From assembly GCA_034401795.1 (NCBI GenBank), contig JAVVLW010001627.1:1-64000 (forward strand): DNA of 64,000 nt, given 5' to 3'. The DNA is from Chaetoderma sp. LZ-2023a. Its lineage: Eukaryota > Mollusca > Caudofoveata > Chaetodermatida > Chaetodermatidae. The position numbers were made by a program, and so were the translations under genes. The notes under the pieces are model-generated. The model did not search any database. It had not been told where the DNA came from and was given only the letters and a program-made list of their open reading frames with translations. Numbering within the stretch: position 1 is the first letter of the stretch; each line of letters starts with the position of its first letter. Positions 47,161 to 58,250 of the stretch are shown piece by piece.

Positions 47161-49341
47161 TATATAAAGGTCATTTTCATGTGGTCACATGCCAGCTCAA
47201 ACATGACCAGAAGTTGTGGACAATGACCTAGAGCATAAACCAACTACAAGATTTTCACATGTCTGCTTCCTTGGTTGAACACAAAAATGCTTTGCACAAG
47301 AGTCACTCCTGTACCAACATGTTCAATAAGCAAGAACAACAGAATCTCAAAATATGGCATGAGATTTGGATTAAATAGTTTTAAATGAAAAGCCTTAATT
47401 TCCAAATCTGAAAACAATTTCACATACACTTCTTTTTACTTTGTTAACTTTAAATTGGATACTGGTAGTGGAATTTGACAACGTTCAGATATTTGCAGGA
47501 GTATTGTAGCCTGGCTTATTTATTACACAGTTTGGATTATAAAGCCCTATATCTCCTACTGCAGACATAGTGTCATCTGTATCAGAACAGACCCTTCACA
47601 CAATGCACATGTGAGTTCTGAGTATGTGGACAGCAATTTCCTTTTCTATTCAGTGAAGCATGAAAAGTAGGGCATACACTATGGATGTGACACTGCAAAT
47701 ACGTGTTACAAAATCATGGATGAAGAAACGGTGATTATTATATATACCCACACTATTATGGAGGCATACAGAATTAAGTAGTTTCACGCAGGTTAAAATT
47801 CGGAATTATATGCAAAGATATACACTGGCATACAATGTAAATTTATACAAACCGTCAAAGTTTTGACATTTGACAGACTTCCTCTTGACCCATCAGTTTA
47901 ACCTTTAACCCTTAAAATGCTATCATCCTAATTTCAAGACAACTATGCAGGTAAGCTTAAGAATATTTTTTAACCAGGAACTTGTTGTATTTGTAATGTT
48001 TTTTCCATGTACAGAGACTGGCTTTGACAGACAACATGTTCTGATATGAAAACAGGAGACACAAGGGGCCTGTATCGCTTGCCTGGAACATTGGCATTTG
48101 AGGTAGAAAGCCAAGGTCATGTTCTACATGTAGAGCCATATAGATATTTTGGCACAATTTCAACAGCTCTGTCAGATTGTACTTGTGCACTTTTAGGAGT
48201 AATATTTTAAACAATTTATTGGGACATATTTTAAATCCAAGATGGCCACCCAAAAAATTGACCAATCAAACTTTTCATTTGATATGATGATGCCTATCAC
48301 AATAAGATGGTTCCACCCATGTTGCGTTGAAATCGGGTCGTTGATTAAGGAGTAACGGGCAACGGTTTCTGGAAAGTATTTCTGCTAAATTATCGGATAA
48401 TCCGATGGCCCAAAAATGAACCAATTAATACTCTGAATAGAAGTTCTAGAGCCGACTGCCATAGCATCCATCTAGTCAAATTTGATTGAAATCCACCAAT
48501 CGGTTTATGAGATATTTTAATGAATTTTCAGAAGAGGTTGCCAAATTAATCGAACAATAAAAATACTGGTTTCATATCTTGAAGCCTATGGTCATAGGAT
48601 CCTTCATCCTAACTTTCATTGAAATTGGCCCATTGATTAAAGCTCTCGTGTCCCATTAAATATAGACACTTGCACGAGATATGCGATGCCTGTTCAATTT
48701 ACCCAGCATGCTATATGCTACCCGGCGTGCAATGCTACGCAGCGTGCAATGCTTTGACTCCATAATCGTTGTAACTATTGGACGTCATATTCATTTAGTC
48801 TATTGTCTGCACAAGCCAGGATTTTTCAAACAAAACCAACCTGCTTGCAGGTGCAGATAGTCATTTATCCCCCAGCTCTGTAAGCGTAAGCATGCACATA
48901 GGCTGCATTCACGGCAGTACATTCGACAGTGCAATATGCAATATCTGCCAAATTTCAGTCCAATCCATTAAGCGGTTCTGATGAAGAAATCGTTTTCCCG
49001 TAAACTAGGTCATCCATGATGGCCGCTGAAGCATTTGGCCAATCGAGTTCTCTTGAAATTGGCCGATCGGCTTCCTTTGAACAAACTTGGATTGTTATGC
49101 CGTAAGGATGTTCCTTGCCAAAAAAAATGTTTAAATCGGCCAATTGATTCTCGAGAAGGCATTTGGCAGGAAAACGATCCAAGGCCACGAAACTGTTTAT
49201 CCGACAGTTTCCAAAGTGGTAAATTTGAAATCAGCATACCAAAAAACATACAGAAAACTGATTTCGGCTTCAAATTCCATCAAATAAAAAAATCCAATAT
49301 GGCCGCCAAACACGCTATATATTGATTGGCCAACAACGGCT
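47161..49341. other. Intergenic repeats without a gene
   Basis: Contains a terminus-like AGGGGCCTGTATCGCTTGCC (48063), a 154-bp-unit repeat fragment (48230-48640), the solo foldback arm (48639-48945) and a 614-bp satellite fragment on the minus strand (about 48950-49320). No coding signal. Confidence 0.5.
48639..48945 (+). repeat. Solo arm of the 1.5-kb foldback element
   Basis: Matches the outer half of the left arm at 29461-29700 (ATAGACACTTGCACGAGATATG, CATATTCATTTAGTCTATTGTC, CTGCAGGTGCAGATAG-like marks). Its GCGTGCAATGCTACG repeats correspond to the GCATGCTGG repeats of the right arm. No partner arm is nearby. Confidence 0.75.
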
Positions 49342-49724
49342 CTAGACAAACTTGATGCCTGCCACCGCAAACACCTACACACCATCACTGGACACCAATG
49401 ACCAGACAGCATAATTTCCAACAATGCACTATACAAGATGTATAATACAGCGCCGCTGTCCGTAAAAGTCGCCCAGCAAAGATGGTCCATGTGCTAAGGA
49501 TGCCAGAAGACGCACCAGCACAGACAGGCTTGGAATTCGCCCTACTGGGAACTAGCAAATATAAAGCCAGGAGAGGACATCATTGCATAAATCTGTTAAG
49601 CGTGCTACGAGGTGACCTCAAGAAAGTACGACTCAAGTCAAGAATGGACCTGAGGAAGCTAAAGACTTTGGCTGAGGACAAGACAGTGTGGTCAAAAGCG
49701 AAGAATGGCTTATTGCAGCTGTAG
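49342..49724 (+). pseudogene. Non-LTR retrotransposon (LINE) 3' fragment
   Basis: Two frames (49342-49480 and 49482-49724) read CHRKHLHTITGHQ, SIISNNALYKM, SVKVAQQRWSM, then VLRMPEDAPAQT and the charged RGDLKKVRLKSRMDLRKL. This order is the segment after the reverse transcriptase of many animal LINEs. It has a stop (TGA at about 49399) and a frameshift, and it is 5'-truncated as usual for LINEs. It splits a fragment of the 614-bp satellite, which resumes at about 49780. Confidence 0.7.
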
Positions 49725-50699
49725 GACGTTTCTACTACTACAGCTGCAGAACACAGTAATCATACATCATACATATAGCGGCCATGTATTTTGACATTGC
49801 AAACTTTAATGCCCCTTGGTCCCTAATCATATCTCCCAAATTTGGCCCGATCCATTCAGCGGTTCTGGAGTCATTTTTGCGAAAGCTAGATCATCCAAGA
49901 TGGCTGCCGAAGCACTTAGCCAATCAAGTTCCCTTGAACAAACTTGGTACAGCTGTTGCCCTAGATGATGTTTCATGAGGTTTGAATCAATCCCCCAAGC
50001 GGTTTTGGAGATTTTTAGACATTTCTAAAGAAATCAGCCAAAATCCAATATGGCTGCGGGCCAAATTGGCTTCGTTTGAACAAACTTGGATCTCTATGCC
50101 CTAATAATGCTTCCTATCAAATATAATTGAAACTGCACCAGTTGTACTTGAGAAATTGTTTAAAGAAAAAGTGGATGGATGGTCGACATGGCATAAGCTC
50201 ACTTGGCTTTTCTAAATATCTAATTTTGAAATTGATTTCAAGAACAGAAAATATCAGCAACCTTGGCATACTATTAAGGGACATTGAGGTCAAACTACTA
50301 TGCACAGTGTGAACTCCTCCAATGCTCATTTTCCATTCAGCATTGAATTAGATTAGATGGCTTGAAACATGATGGAATCAAATATCTTGGAGAAAATTAT
50401 GTAAAATTAAAAGTAAATAAATTACAGGAAATATTCTTAGATACTAAGAATTTCAATAATAAAAGATCTTTTCTGTACTCAATCTGATCATTTGTATATA
50501 AATTGACGATGAAGATCTCAGATATGTGAAAAGCAAGTAAATAATACACGAATTACAATTATCTTTGTAAATACTACTAATAACACTAATAGATTCAATT
50601 CTAGGTATGCTCCGCTCATTTCTAGCTACGCTCACGGTCTGCGCCTGTTGAGCTCAATCTATATACGTTGAGCCCTGAAATCCCAAAATACCAATTTCA

Positions 50700-50980
50700 A
50701 GATAACTATACAGTTAAGCTGTTGAATATTTTGAAACTCATTTGACTTCGTGCTGTCGCTGCCTATGGCTGCAGCAGCACCCAGTCAAATTAGTTTTAAA
50801 ATATTCATCAGATTGTTTATTAAATGGTATATCCATCAGAGGTATAATTTGTACACTTGAGTCTTCAATGATCATGATGGCGATAGATACGTAGTGATGT
50901 ATTGTGATGTCTGTCTACATGTGACATAATTGCGTATGATGTTATATACTTGAGTGACAGTTTGGATCCCTCCATTGCCA
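50700..50980. repeat. Family-B palindromic repeat copy
   Basis: GTTGAATATTTTGAAACTCA pairs with TTAGTTTTAAAATATTCATC around GCCTATGGCTGCAGC. TGATGTCTGTCTACATGTGAC-type sequence follows on the right. Confidence 0.65.
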
Positions 50981-51056
50981 TGTACATCAGACTACTCAGT
51001 TTCTTCTATATCTGGTCAATTCTTACTACAAGCCGTGGATAGTAAAGATCGTTAAC

Positions 51057-51295
51057 CTAATCCTTTAATGCTGAAAATAGGTAAAAGATAATCTTATTTT
51101 TTGCTTAGGGACCGGCTCGGTTATTGAGCCAGTCATTCTAATTGTAAATTCTTAAAACTAGTCTTCTCATGGCCAGGCCCCCCCCCCCCCCCAAATGCCA
51201 GAGTTTACAAATCGAATGACTGTCTCGATAACTGAGCCGGTCCCTAAGCAAAAAATAAGATTATCTTTTACCTATTTTCAGCATTAAAGGGTTAG
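51057..51295. repeat. Compound palindrome with 68-bp arms
   Basis: The left arm 51057-51124 and right arm 51228-51295 pair almost perfectly (AAAAGATAATCTTATTTTTT / AAAAAATAAGATTATCTTTT). Both arms include half of the family-A centre (ACCGGCTCGG / CTGAGCCGGT). A further GAGCCAGTCATT block and a C15 run lie between them. It looks like family-A material rearranged into a new inverted repeat. Confidence 0.8.
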
Positions 51296-52902
51296 ACTAA
51301 CCGTGATAGCTTGCAGATAAATTGTTATAAAAAATCAAATACAGCTTTACTATTCAGCGTTTGTTAATCAGCAGCTTTAAAGCTTAACTTCAGTGATTGG
51401 ATATTCTGGTTAAACAAAGGTATATAAATAAACACAAATACTAAAATCAGTAGTTTTAGATAAAATTTAATGAAAGAAATGAATACAAGATGATGTGCAT
51501 CTGTCAGCACCGCTTTGATTTGATGAAAATGAAAGTTCATTATGATTAGTAAAAGATTGTATCAAAACTATTTCATATTCAGTATTTGAAAACGTAAATC
51601 GTCACAACTACACAAAATTCTTTCTAATTAGATGCTATTTAACAGCATTTATATGTCCATGATAGCACCATCTTCCACCAGATTTGTTGAAAAATCAACA
51701 CCAGTTCATCTTTTAATTTAATTTGAAAATTTGTATATCAGAGTGGCAAGGGTTAACTTTGGATTAATAGCTATTTTGTTCAATTATTTCATAATTACCA
51801 TGAACATGAGTGTAGCTTAACAGCACGCTATAGAAAGTAAATTGAATTGACATGCTCCTGTACATGATTGTGTAGGTATAAAACGAGCTCCATGAACAAA
51901 CTGGTACATATATCAACAGAGACACAACACTATAGTTGTGATGTAGGTGACATTGTCAGAAATGTCAAATCTTTAACGGACCTACCTATAGTCATACCAA
52001 AGAATTACAGAATTTATCATTTCATTTGCATACCACTTATACAAGTTTTTCAGGGTTTAATATAATATTTCCCTCTAGCAGGTACTGAAATTACTGTATT
52101 TTATTTACTATCTAATGAAATAATTATTATCTCAATTCATTAATGCAATTTGACTTAGAAGAAACAGACATTACACATATAAGAGATAAGGTTTGATGTC
52201 GAAATGTTTATTATGGCCTAATTGACTAGGAAACAAAATATTTAGTTGCGACTTGTAACTAGTTTAAGTTGGTCGGTCTGTTTTGTCATTGGCATTTTGG
52301 CAAAGCTACCTATGTCACAAGGATAGTGCACTCATACTTGTTTTATACGTGCGCAGACCAGTTACTGAAATATTTCCTCAACTTGCATGTGCTGCAATGG
52401 ATTATTGGAACTAGGTGGAAGAATTTACATAACTATATCATATGCTGGGCCTTCAATAGTTCATTCAAGGCAAATTGCTTTGTTCTAATAAATAATGAAA
52501 TTACGAATCCGATTGAAGGAATAATGAAAGAAGAGATTATACGGAGCAGACGAATTATACATAGTGCCAGTGCGTGTTAACTGTTCTCTATAGTAATTAG
52601 TTTGGGTAAAAGACAGGGTCCTAAAAGTGTACTAAATCATACAGTGATCACATTACACTCTCAGTAATGGGAGAAGTTGGTCCAAACTAATGCGAAAACT
52701 GTCAGATTTGGGACTAGAATAGAACTGAAGCTTGATGCATGGATGCTATATGGTATAAAAGTCCATTACTGGCTTCGATTCTATCAGATTTGCAATTACA
52801 AGACTCCATGCATACTATTCAGTTTGACAGTTCCAATTTGTTATCCAGGCTGAGACACTATGATAAACAGGAATAAATTGTGACCTAGGCTGGATCTGAT
52901 TA

Positions 52903-52978
52903 TGACGTAGGTGGAATTCATTGAACACGTGTCCAGAAGTCAATAATGGTCACGTGAAGGTCCAGAAACCTATATAAA
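52903..52978 (+). promoter_or_regulatory. Promoter-like cluster: TGACGT, two CACGTG, TATATAAA
   Basis: TGACGT at 52903-52908, E-box CACGTG at 52926-52931 and again at 52951-52956, and TATATAAAG at 52971-52979. The order and spacing resemble a focused polymerase II promoter, with a start expected near 53005. What it would drive is unclear. The nearest downstream coding remnant is the polymerase pseudogene at 54114. Confidence 0.45.
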
Positions 52979-53847
52979 GGGAAAAGCGCGTACTTTGGGA
53001 TTCCGTTTTTGATCATTCTTGGAATCACTTGTCATTCTTGTTATAAGTTTTGGACTTAGAAACAATAAGATTCAGAATTATTTATTTAAAAGAAATAGAA
53101 GTCTTTCATGAGGTCTCGTGTTGGATAATGAATTGTGCTGAAATATAAAGATAATATTGACAAGAATTAAGAAAAAGTGTTATGAGATATTTGCTTAAGA
53201 AATTAATTAATTGAGTAGGAAAGTTTAAATGTTAGATAACAAATATTTGATAAAAGCGGATAATTCATCATAAATTATAAACTGTGCAATGAAGATCTCG
53301 TGCAATAATGATTAATAAAAATTAGATAAGTGACCCTACATTGTCTCAATGTTGATTTAGCTTAAATTCGCTCAGAGAATAAGAACCACTGAATATTGAA
53401 ACTTAACGGACATCAGTGTGTTTTGAGAGATTATCATTCGGCTTGAGGGTGGATTGACCCCCAGATCCACAAACCAACCGGTGATAACCCCATAGCAACT
53501 TAAATTTCATTAGTCAGTGTTTGTAGATTATGAAGTCATGAAACTTGCTAAAGATGTTAATTCGTCTCAGATTAAAGATTTAGTAGTCTAACCAGCCACA
53601 AATGACTTCTCCAGTGAGCACAAGGAGTGTTCACTTGCAGATTAAGAGAAAACTACATTTGAAAAGTTAACAATGAAATAACTTGTTATGTGAGCCAGTA
53701 GTATAGCCGTGATTGGAAAAATACCACCACCCTCTACAGGCACCCGTTCTGCGATCTGCGATTCCCACCACCCTCTCAATTCCTGAGGCATAGGAATTTG
53801 AGACATGGGCCACACAAATACGCACAAAGGCCCAGGACCCACTGAAA

Positions 53848-54014
53848 CAGTCCACTTAGAGATAAGTAACCATAGCGATATACCAACCACACATTACAAG
53901 GTTTGAATGTCCATTTAGAGAGAAGCTGTCTTAGTGGTATACCGATCACCTGTGATCAACCACACATTACAGGGTCCGAACGTCCATTTAGAGACAAGCC
54001 GTCTTAGTGCTATA
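53848..54014 (+). repeat. Short tandem repeat, about 72-bp unit
   Basis: AACCACACATTACAAGGTTT (53886) and AACCACACATTACAGGGTCC (53958) start two similar units containing GTCCATTTAGAGA and GTCTTAGTG. A weaker third unit precedes them (CAGTCCACTTAGAGATAAG). Confidence 0.8.
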
Positions 54015-54113
54015 GACCTCGCATCATGGTTATTATAACACAGCTTTGAGTGATGGCAAAACAATTCGGTCTTAGAGGCTATTCTAAATCCTGCAAAGCC
54101 GACCTCCAGATGA

Positions 54114-57100
54114 TTGCATGCCCCGATGCCGAGGAGTGGTGAAAGAGACTCCCGAGCACAACAGACAGGGAGGTTTCTGGCGCTCACCTCTGGGGATCCA
54201 TGGATCCCTCACAAGAAAGCACAGCTGCTCCGTGAGCTTCATCAGTTGTATGAGGAGATGACTGTCAGCTTACGCGCCAAAGCTGTAGCAACTTGGATGA
54301 CAAGCCATCCACAAGAAGGCCTACCTCTTCTACAGAGAATCAGAAGATGATTGATGAGGGGGCCAAGCCCTGAACCCTTATCCCAGAGTATGAGGCAAGA
54401 AGGTCAGCAGATTCTCAACGAGCATCTCGGTAAGAGGGCGACAGAGAAGAGGACGGCGAACAGTATGTTGAACATTCTTCAGAGGATAGAAGGAGACAAT
54501 ACAAGCCGGATCATGGAGAAGCTCCAGAATCTGCAGAATGCCTTCTACCTTCGGTATACCCACAACTATCGAATCCACCACATCGATGATGGTAGGGTAA
54601 TGCTCTTTCACAAGAATGCTCCAGGGAGTCCCTAGATAAACACACTAGAGGCAGCCCAGACCTGGGTGGAGGCCGGAGAGCAAGCCCGCCTTGACCCAGA
54701 CAATATCGATCGACCCAAAACTAAGTGGGCCTTCATCCGATTAATCAATGTTGAGGTCACGGTTGTCATTGACCGGCAGCTTCTGCTAGGGACAGGTCCC
54801 CTCCCAGCCTGGCTCAGATGGAGGAAGGGAATGGTGGCACTCGATACCTACAAGGACAACATGTGTCTCTGGAGATGTTTAGTAGTCCACCAGGGCGCGA
54901 GAGCTGATAGAAGTACAGCACCTGCGTGAGAGCTTGTTAGACAGTTCTACGGCCCGAACAGGTCTGTGGCAGACGTCCCTAGACCAGCTGGACATGGTAG
55001 AGATCTTTGTGAACACAGCGATTCACATTTACGAGCCCACCGAAGAGAGTAGCTGGCATCTGACAAGGAAACCTGCACACTATCCGACCATCATGGCAAT
55101 AGGAGTGTACGACCACCACGCCTTCTTCATTAAGGACATCTCCAAGCTGGCCCAGATTTTCATCTGCGGACACTGTCAACAGCAGTTCACCCAAGCATGT
55201 CATCTCCATCGCCATGCTGACCACTGTACAGGGGGAAAAACGACCATTGATTGCCCTGGGGTACCACAGTCAGCATACGAGTAACCGCTGAACTGGCCGG
55301 TTGGGGTGGATAGAAATCCACCCCAACCGGCCAGTTCAGTGGTTACTCGTTGGATTGTATACGAGTCGAGAAACTGAGGAATTCACATACACCACGTAAA
55401 GTGTGGTCACAGTGGCGAGCGTTGGATCGAGTGGGCTTCCATAGATGGTTATGATCTGACAACTGACAGTATACCAGTTCCATGGCTGTCTGATTATCCT
55501 GCGTGGTGGTCCAAGCTCAAAGGTGGTTACCTTCTTGAGTTGTCAGAGTGGAAAGCTTGTAAACAGACCTTCAGAGATCTGGGGATGAAGATGTTTGCTG
55601 ACTAGTTGCGATATTACAACAACTTGGATGTTACCCCATTCATTGAAGCCTTAGAGAAGATGTGAGAATTCTACACAGAACGAGATATTGACATTCTGAA
55701 GGATGCGGTGTCACTTCCTGGTGTGTCGCTTCAGTACTTACATCATGGTACTGCTGAACATGAGCCGGATATTAGCCTTTACCCTCCAGGCAAGGAAGCT
55801 TACGAGATGTTAAAGGGTGTCGCTGTCAGTGGACCCAGCATCGTGTTCACAAGATACCATGAGTTGGGTGTTACTCGAATTCGCCACGGTAAGCGAGTAT
55901 GTCAACGTCTCCTTGGTTATGATGCGAATGGTCTGTATTTGTCAACCATGGCCCAAGCAATGCCTTGTGGTAAAGAAACTGTATGACGGTGGGGTGGTTG
56001 TGTAACCAGTGATATTGAACGCTTTAAGAGGATCTAGTAGCGGATTGTTGGTTCGGGTTTGCTGAGGTCGACATTGAGGTACCTAAAGCTTTGGCCAACA
56101 TTCGAGCAGATGTCTCCCATCTTCTATAATGGTGAGATCTCAGAAGAGGCTATACCTTCGGAGATGCTTGCATACCTTGATAAAACACGTCGCCAAGTCT
56201 ACAACTAGCAAGCTCGTTGGTGCACTCTCTGGTAAGAAGAGGGTATTGTATGCACCAACTCTCAAGTGATACCTTTCCCACGGGTTAGAGATTACTGCTA
56301 TCTATTGCACTATAGACTACACCTCGCAGAAACCTTTTGAATGGTTTGTAGACTCTGTTATTGAGGCATGTCGTACCGGGGATGTTGACAAAAGTAAAGC
56401 CTTGTTGGCTGATCTCTTCAAACTCCTCGTCAACAGTGTATATGGGAAGCTGATCGAGGCATTAGAAACTCATACCAACACAAGCTTCACTGAGGATGAA
56501 CGAGCAGTAGACAGAGCCTTGCGTAGTGCACAGTTCGAGGATCTAGACATCGGTGATTCTTACGAGTTGCAGAGCCATAAGGATAAAAATCACCATTCGT
56601 CGCCCCTTCCAGGTGGGTATAGCAGTATACGACTCACGAAGCTGCGAATGCTGGACATCTACTACGACTTCCTCGACCACTACGTAGCTCGTGACAGCTT
56701 CGAGTACCTGCAGATGGACACCGATTCTGCCTATATCGCCACAGCAGGCTCCAACCTCGATGAGGTGATATGCCCAGAGATGAAAACGGAGTATGAGGCC
56801 TGCAAACGGGACTGGTTGGCATGGGACAAATGGTCTAACCGCACTCCGGGATTGTTCAAGCTCGAGTTCGAAGGCACTCGTGGTATTGCTCTCTGCTCCA
56901 AGTGCTACTATGTGGAGACTACAGACCGCTGGAACAGCAGGAACTTGCAAGTGAAATGCTCGACCAAAGGAATGTCTAAATGGGAGAATGACGTCTCCTG
57001 GCAGAGGTTCTACAGCGCCCTCCATGGTGTAGTTGACAGAGCCACCAATCGAGGCCTCCATCTTCGCAACCAGGGTACGGTGATGTATGAACAGGAAAAA

Positions 57101-57322
57101 CTTGGTCTCTCCGCCTATTACGATAAGAGATATGTGCTACAAGATGATGTCCACACCGAGCCCATCGAGTATCACAGCCCAAACGCGGCACTGCCTACCA
57201 TGGTTCAACCAGCGCAAGCGCAAGTCAGTTGGGGTCAGTCGCCGGCCTACGTCCACCCTCCAACTCACCAGGCTCATACAAATACCGAACCAGGGAATCG
57301 GATGGAAGTCTGTCCTCAGAGT
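54114..57322 (+). pseudogene. Family-B DNA polymerase of Maverick/Polinton-like type, broken
   Basis: A C2HC finger-like motif (55165-55227, C-x2-C-x12-H-x3-C), then NNLDV at about 55620, motif A YDANGLYL with Asp at 55921, motif B with K-x3-NS-x-YG at 56420, and motif C DTDS at 56717 appear in the order of family-B polymerases. The long inserts fit the protein-primed kind used by Maverick/Polinton elements and related viruses. Stops at 54348, 54633, 54927, 55282, 55603, 55663 and 55984, plus frame changes, show it is dead. The longest open part is 56402-57328 (fingers, palm and thumb). Its last codons run into the DIRS terminus at 57323. The N-terminal ~270 codons (54114-54929) are open in one frame between stops and not recognised. 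The alternative is a related viral remnant; no capsid gene is visible here. Confidence 0.75.
55277..55350. repeat. Perfect-like hairpin, 35-bp arms, 4-base loop, inside the polymerase gene
   Basis: Arm 55277-55311 pairs with 55316-55350 with one mismatch, around loop AGAA. The stem is GC-rich (AACTGGCCGGTTGGGGTGGA). The polymerase reading stops inside the stem at TAA 55282-55284 and can be followed again in the frame after the hairpin, so the second arm looks like an inverted duplication. Confidence 0.9.
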
Positions 57323-57379
57323 AAGTAAATTTATCAAATTTCTTTTTCACGAGTGAGATGACATACTTACCTCCCTAAC
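57323..57379 (-). repeat. DIRS copy 2 right tip (57 bp), pairs with ICR
   Basis: Exactly reverse-complementary over 57 bases to 57606-57662. The part from about 57362 (ACATACTTACCTCCCTAACA) also belongs to the ITR proper, because the same sequence recurs in direct orientation at 57679. Confidence 0.9.
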
Positions 57380-57605
57380 ACTCTTGATATACTAGTATAT
57401 CGGCTCTAAATTCAATAATATTCAGAATTATAAAAAGTTAGGTGCCCTAATGGGCAGGTGGAAGTACACAGTCATGCACATGACAAACACCACCCACTGC
57501 GCATGCGCACACCAGTACTTCCGTTACTAAATATTGGCTGATATAGAAGCAACTATTCAATAACCAAAGGACCAGGCCTCCGTGGGGTGGCGAGGCCGGG
57601 ATCCT
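57380..57605 (-). repeat. DIRS copy 2 right inverted terminal repeat body
   Basis: Lies between the tip and the ICR. It contains the palindrome TGCGCATGCGCA at 57498-57509. Its left-hand partner is not in the window, so ITR length cannot be measured. Confidence 0.65.
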
Positions 57606-57710
57606 GTTAGGGAGGTAAGTATGTCATCTCACTCGTGAAAAAGAAATTTGATAAATTTACTTATTTCACATCATGAGAACATACTTACCTCCCTAACACT
57701 CTTGATAAAA
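57606..57710 (-). repeat. DIRS copy 2 internal complementary region
   Basis: 57606-57662 is the exact complement of the right tip. 57663-57710 (TTTCACATCATGAGAACATA, then CTTACCTCCCTAACACTCTT) should match the unseen left tip. It therefore predicts the left terminus of the element. Confidence 0.8.
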
Positions 57711-58250
57711 AACAGAATTTGAAAGTAAATTTTGGTGGGAGGGAGGCAAGTTCCTGAAAACCAGCACACCCTCGAAGAGACTAGGCTCTTTGAATTCTCA
57801 AGAGATTTAAAACATCTGAAATTGTGACTGAAACCACAACCAGGAATAGAATTTTGCATCGGATAATCGACCAATGAAGAGAGATTGATCAAAAGGCAAA
57901 TGCGCTCCCCCCCCTTTCTGAGGAAGGTTAGGAAAAAACGCTGCTCTAAATGACTAGCATGCTCTCTAATACTTAATGAAAAGTATTACTAGACATTGGA
58001 AAGAAGAATTGCTTCTATTTCAAAAACTCTCTGAAAAAAACACAATTAAGAGACATTAACCATCACCATATTAAAAATAAAAATGACACCATCACCAAGA
58101 ATTTTTTTTTAAATGGTCATAACCACTGACCTCTGATGTCTTGGACGCGGCACTCATCTCTTCCCCCATCGGATGAAGAGAATTGTACCAGCTAATAGTA
58201 GGGATACCCTACCAACAAATGTGATATTTGTAAATAGCAGAGGAGGAAAA
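57711..58250. other. Non-coding tail between recombinase stop and ICR
   Basis: No ORF of note. C-run at 57908-57914 and A/T-rich sequence. This is the equivalent of 12393-12647 in copy 1. Confidence 0.5.

Larger units (their letters stand above)
49725..52900. other. Intergenic repeats without a gene
   Basis: Holds the rest of a satellite fragment (49780-50215, ending in GGCATAAGCTCACTTGGC), a family-B copy (50700-50980), a compound palindrome (51057-51295) and a C-run (51178-51192). The rest is AT-rich and shows nothing I recognise. Confidence 0.5.

Noticed and set aside
52269..52580. 103-codon ORF
   Set aside because: No similarity or domain pattern recognised; composition is that of AT-rich intergenic DNA.
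52850..53600. A solo LTR
   Set aside because: TATA and leader-like spacing fit, but no second copy, no TG...CA borders I trust and no primer-binding site were found.
56543..57061. 172-codon minus-strand ORF
   Set aside because: Antisense shadow of the polymerase palm region, which shows clear family-B motifs on the plus strand.
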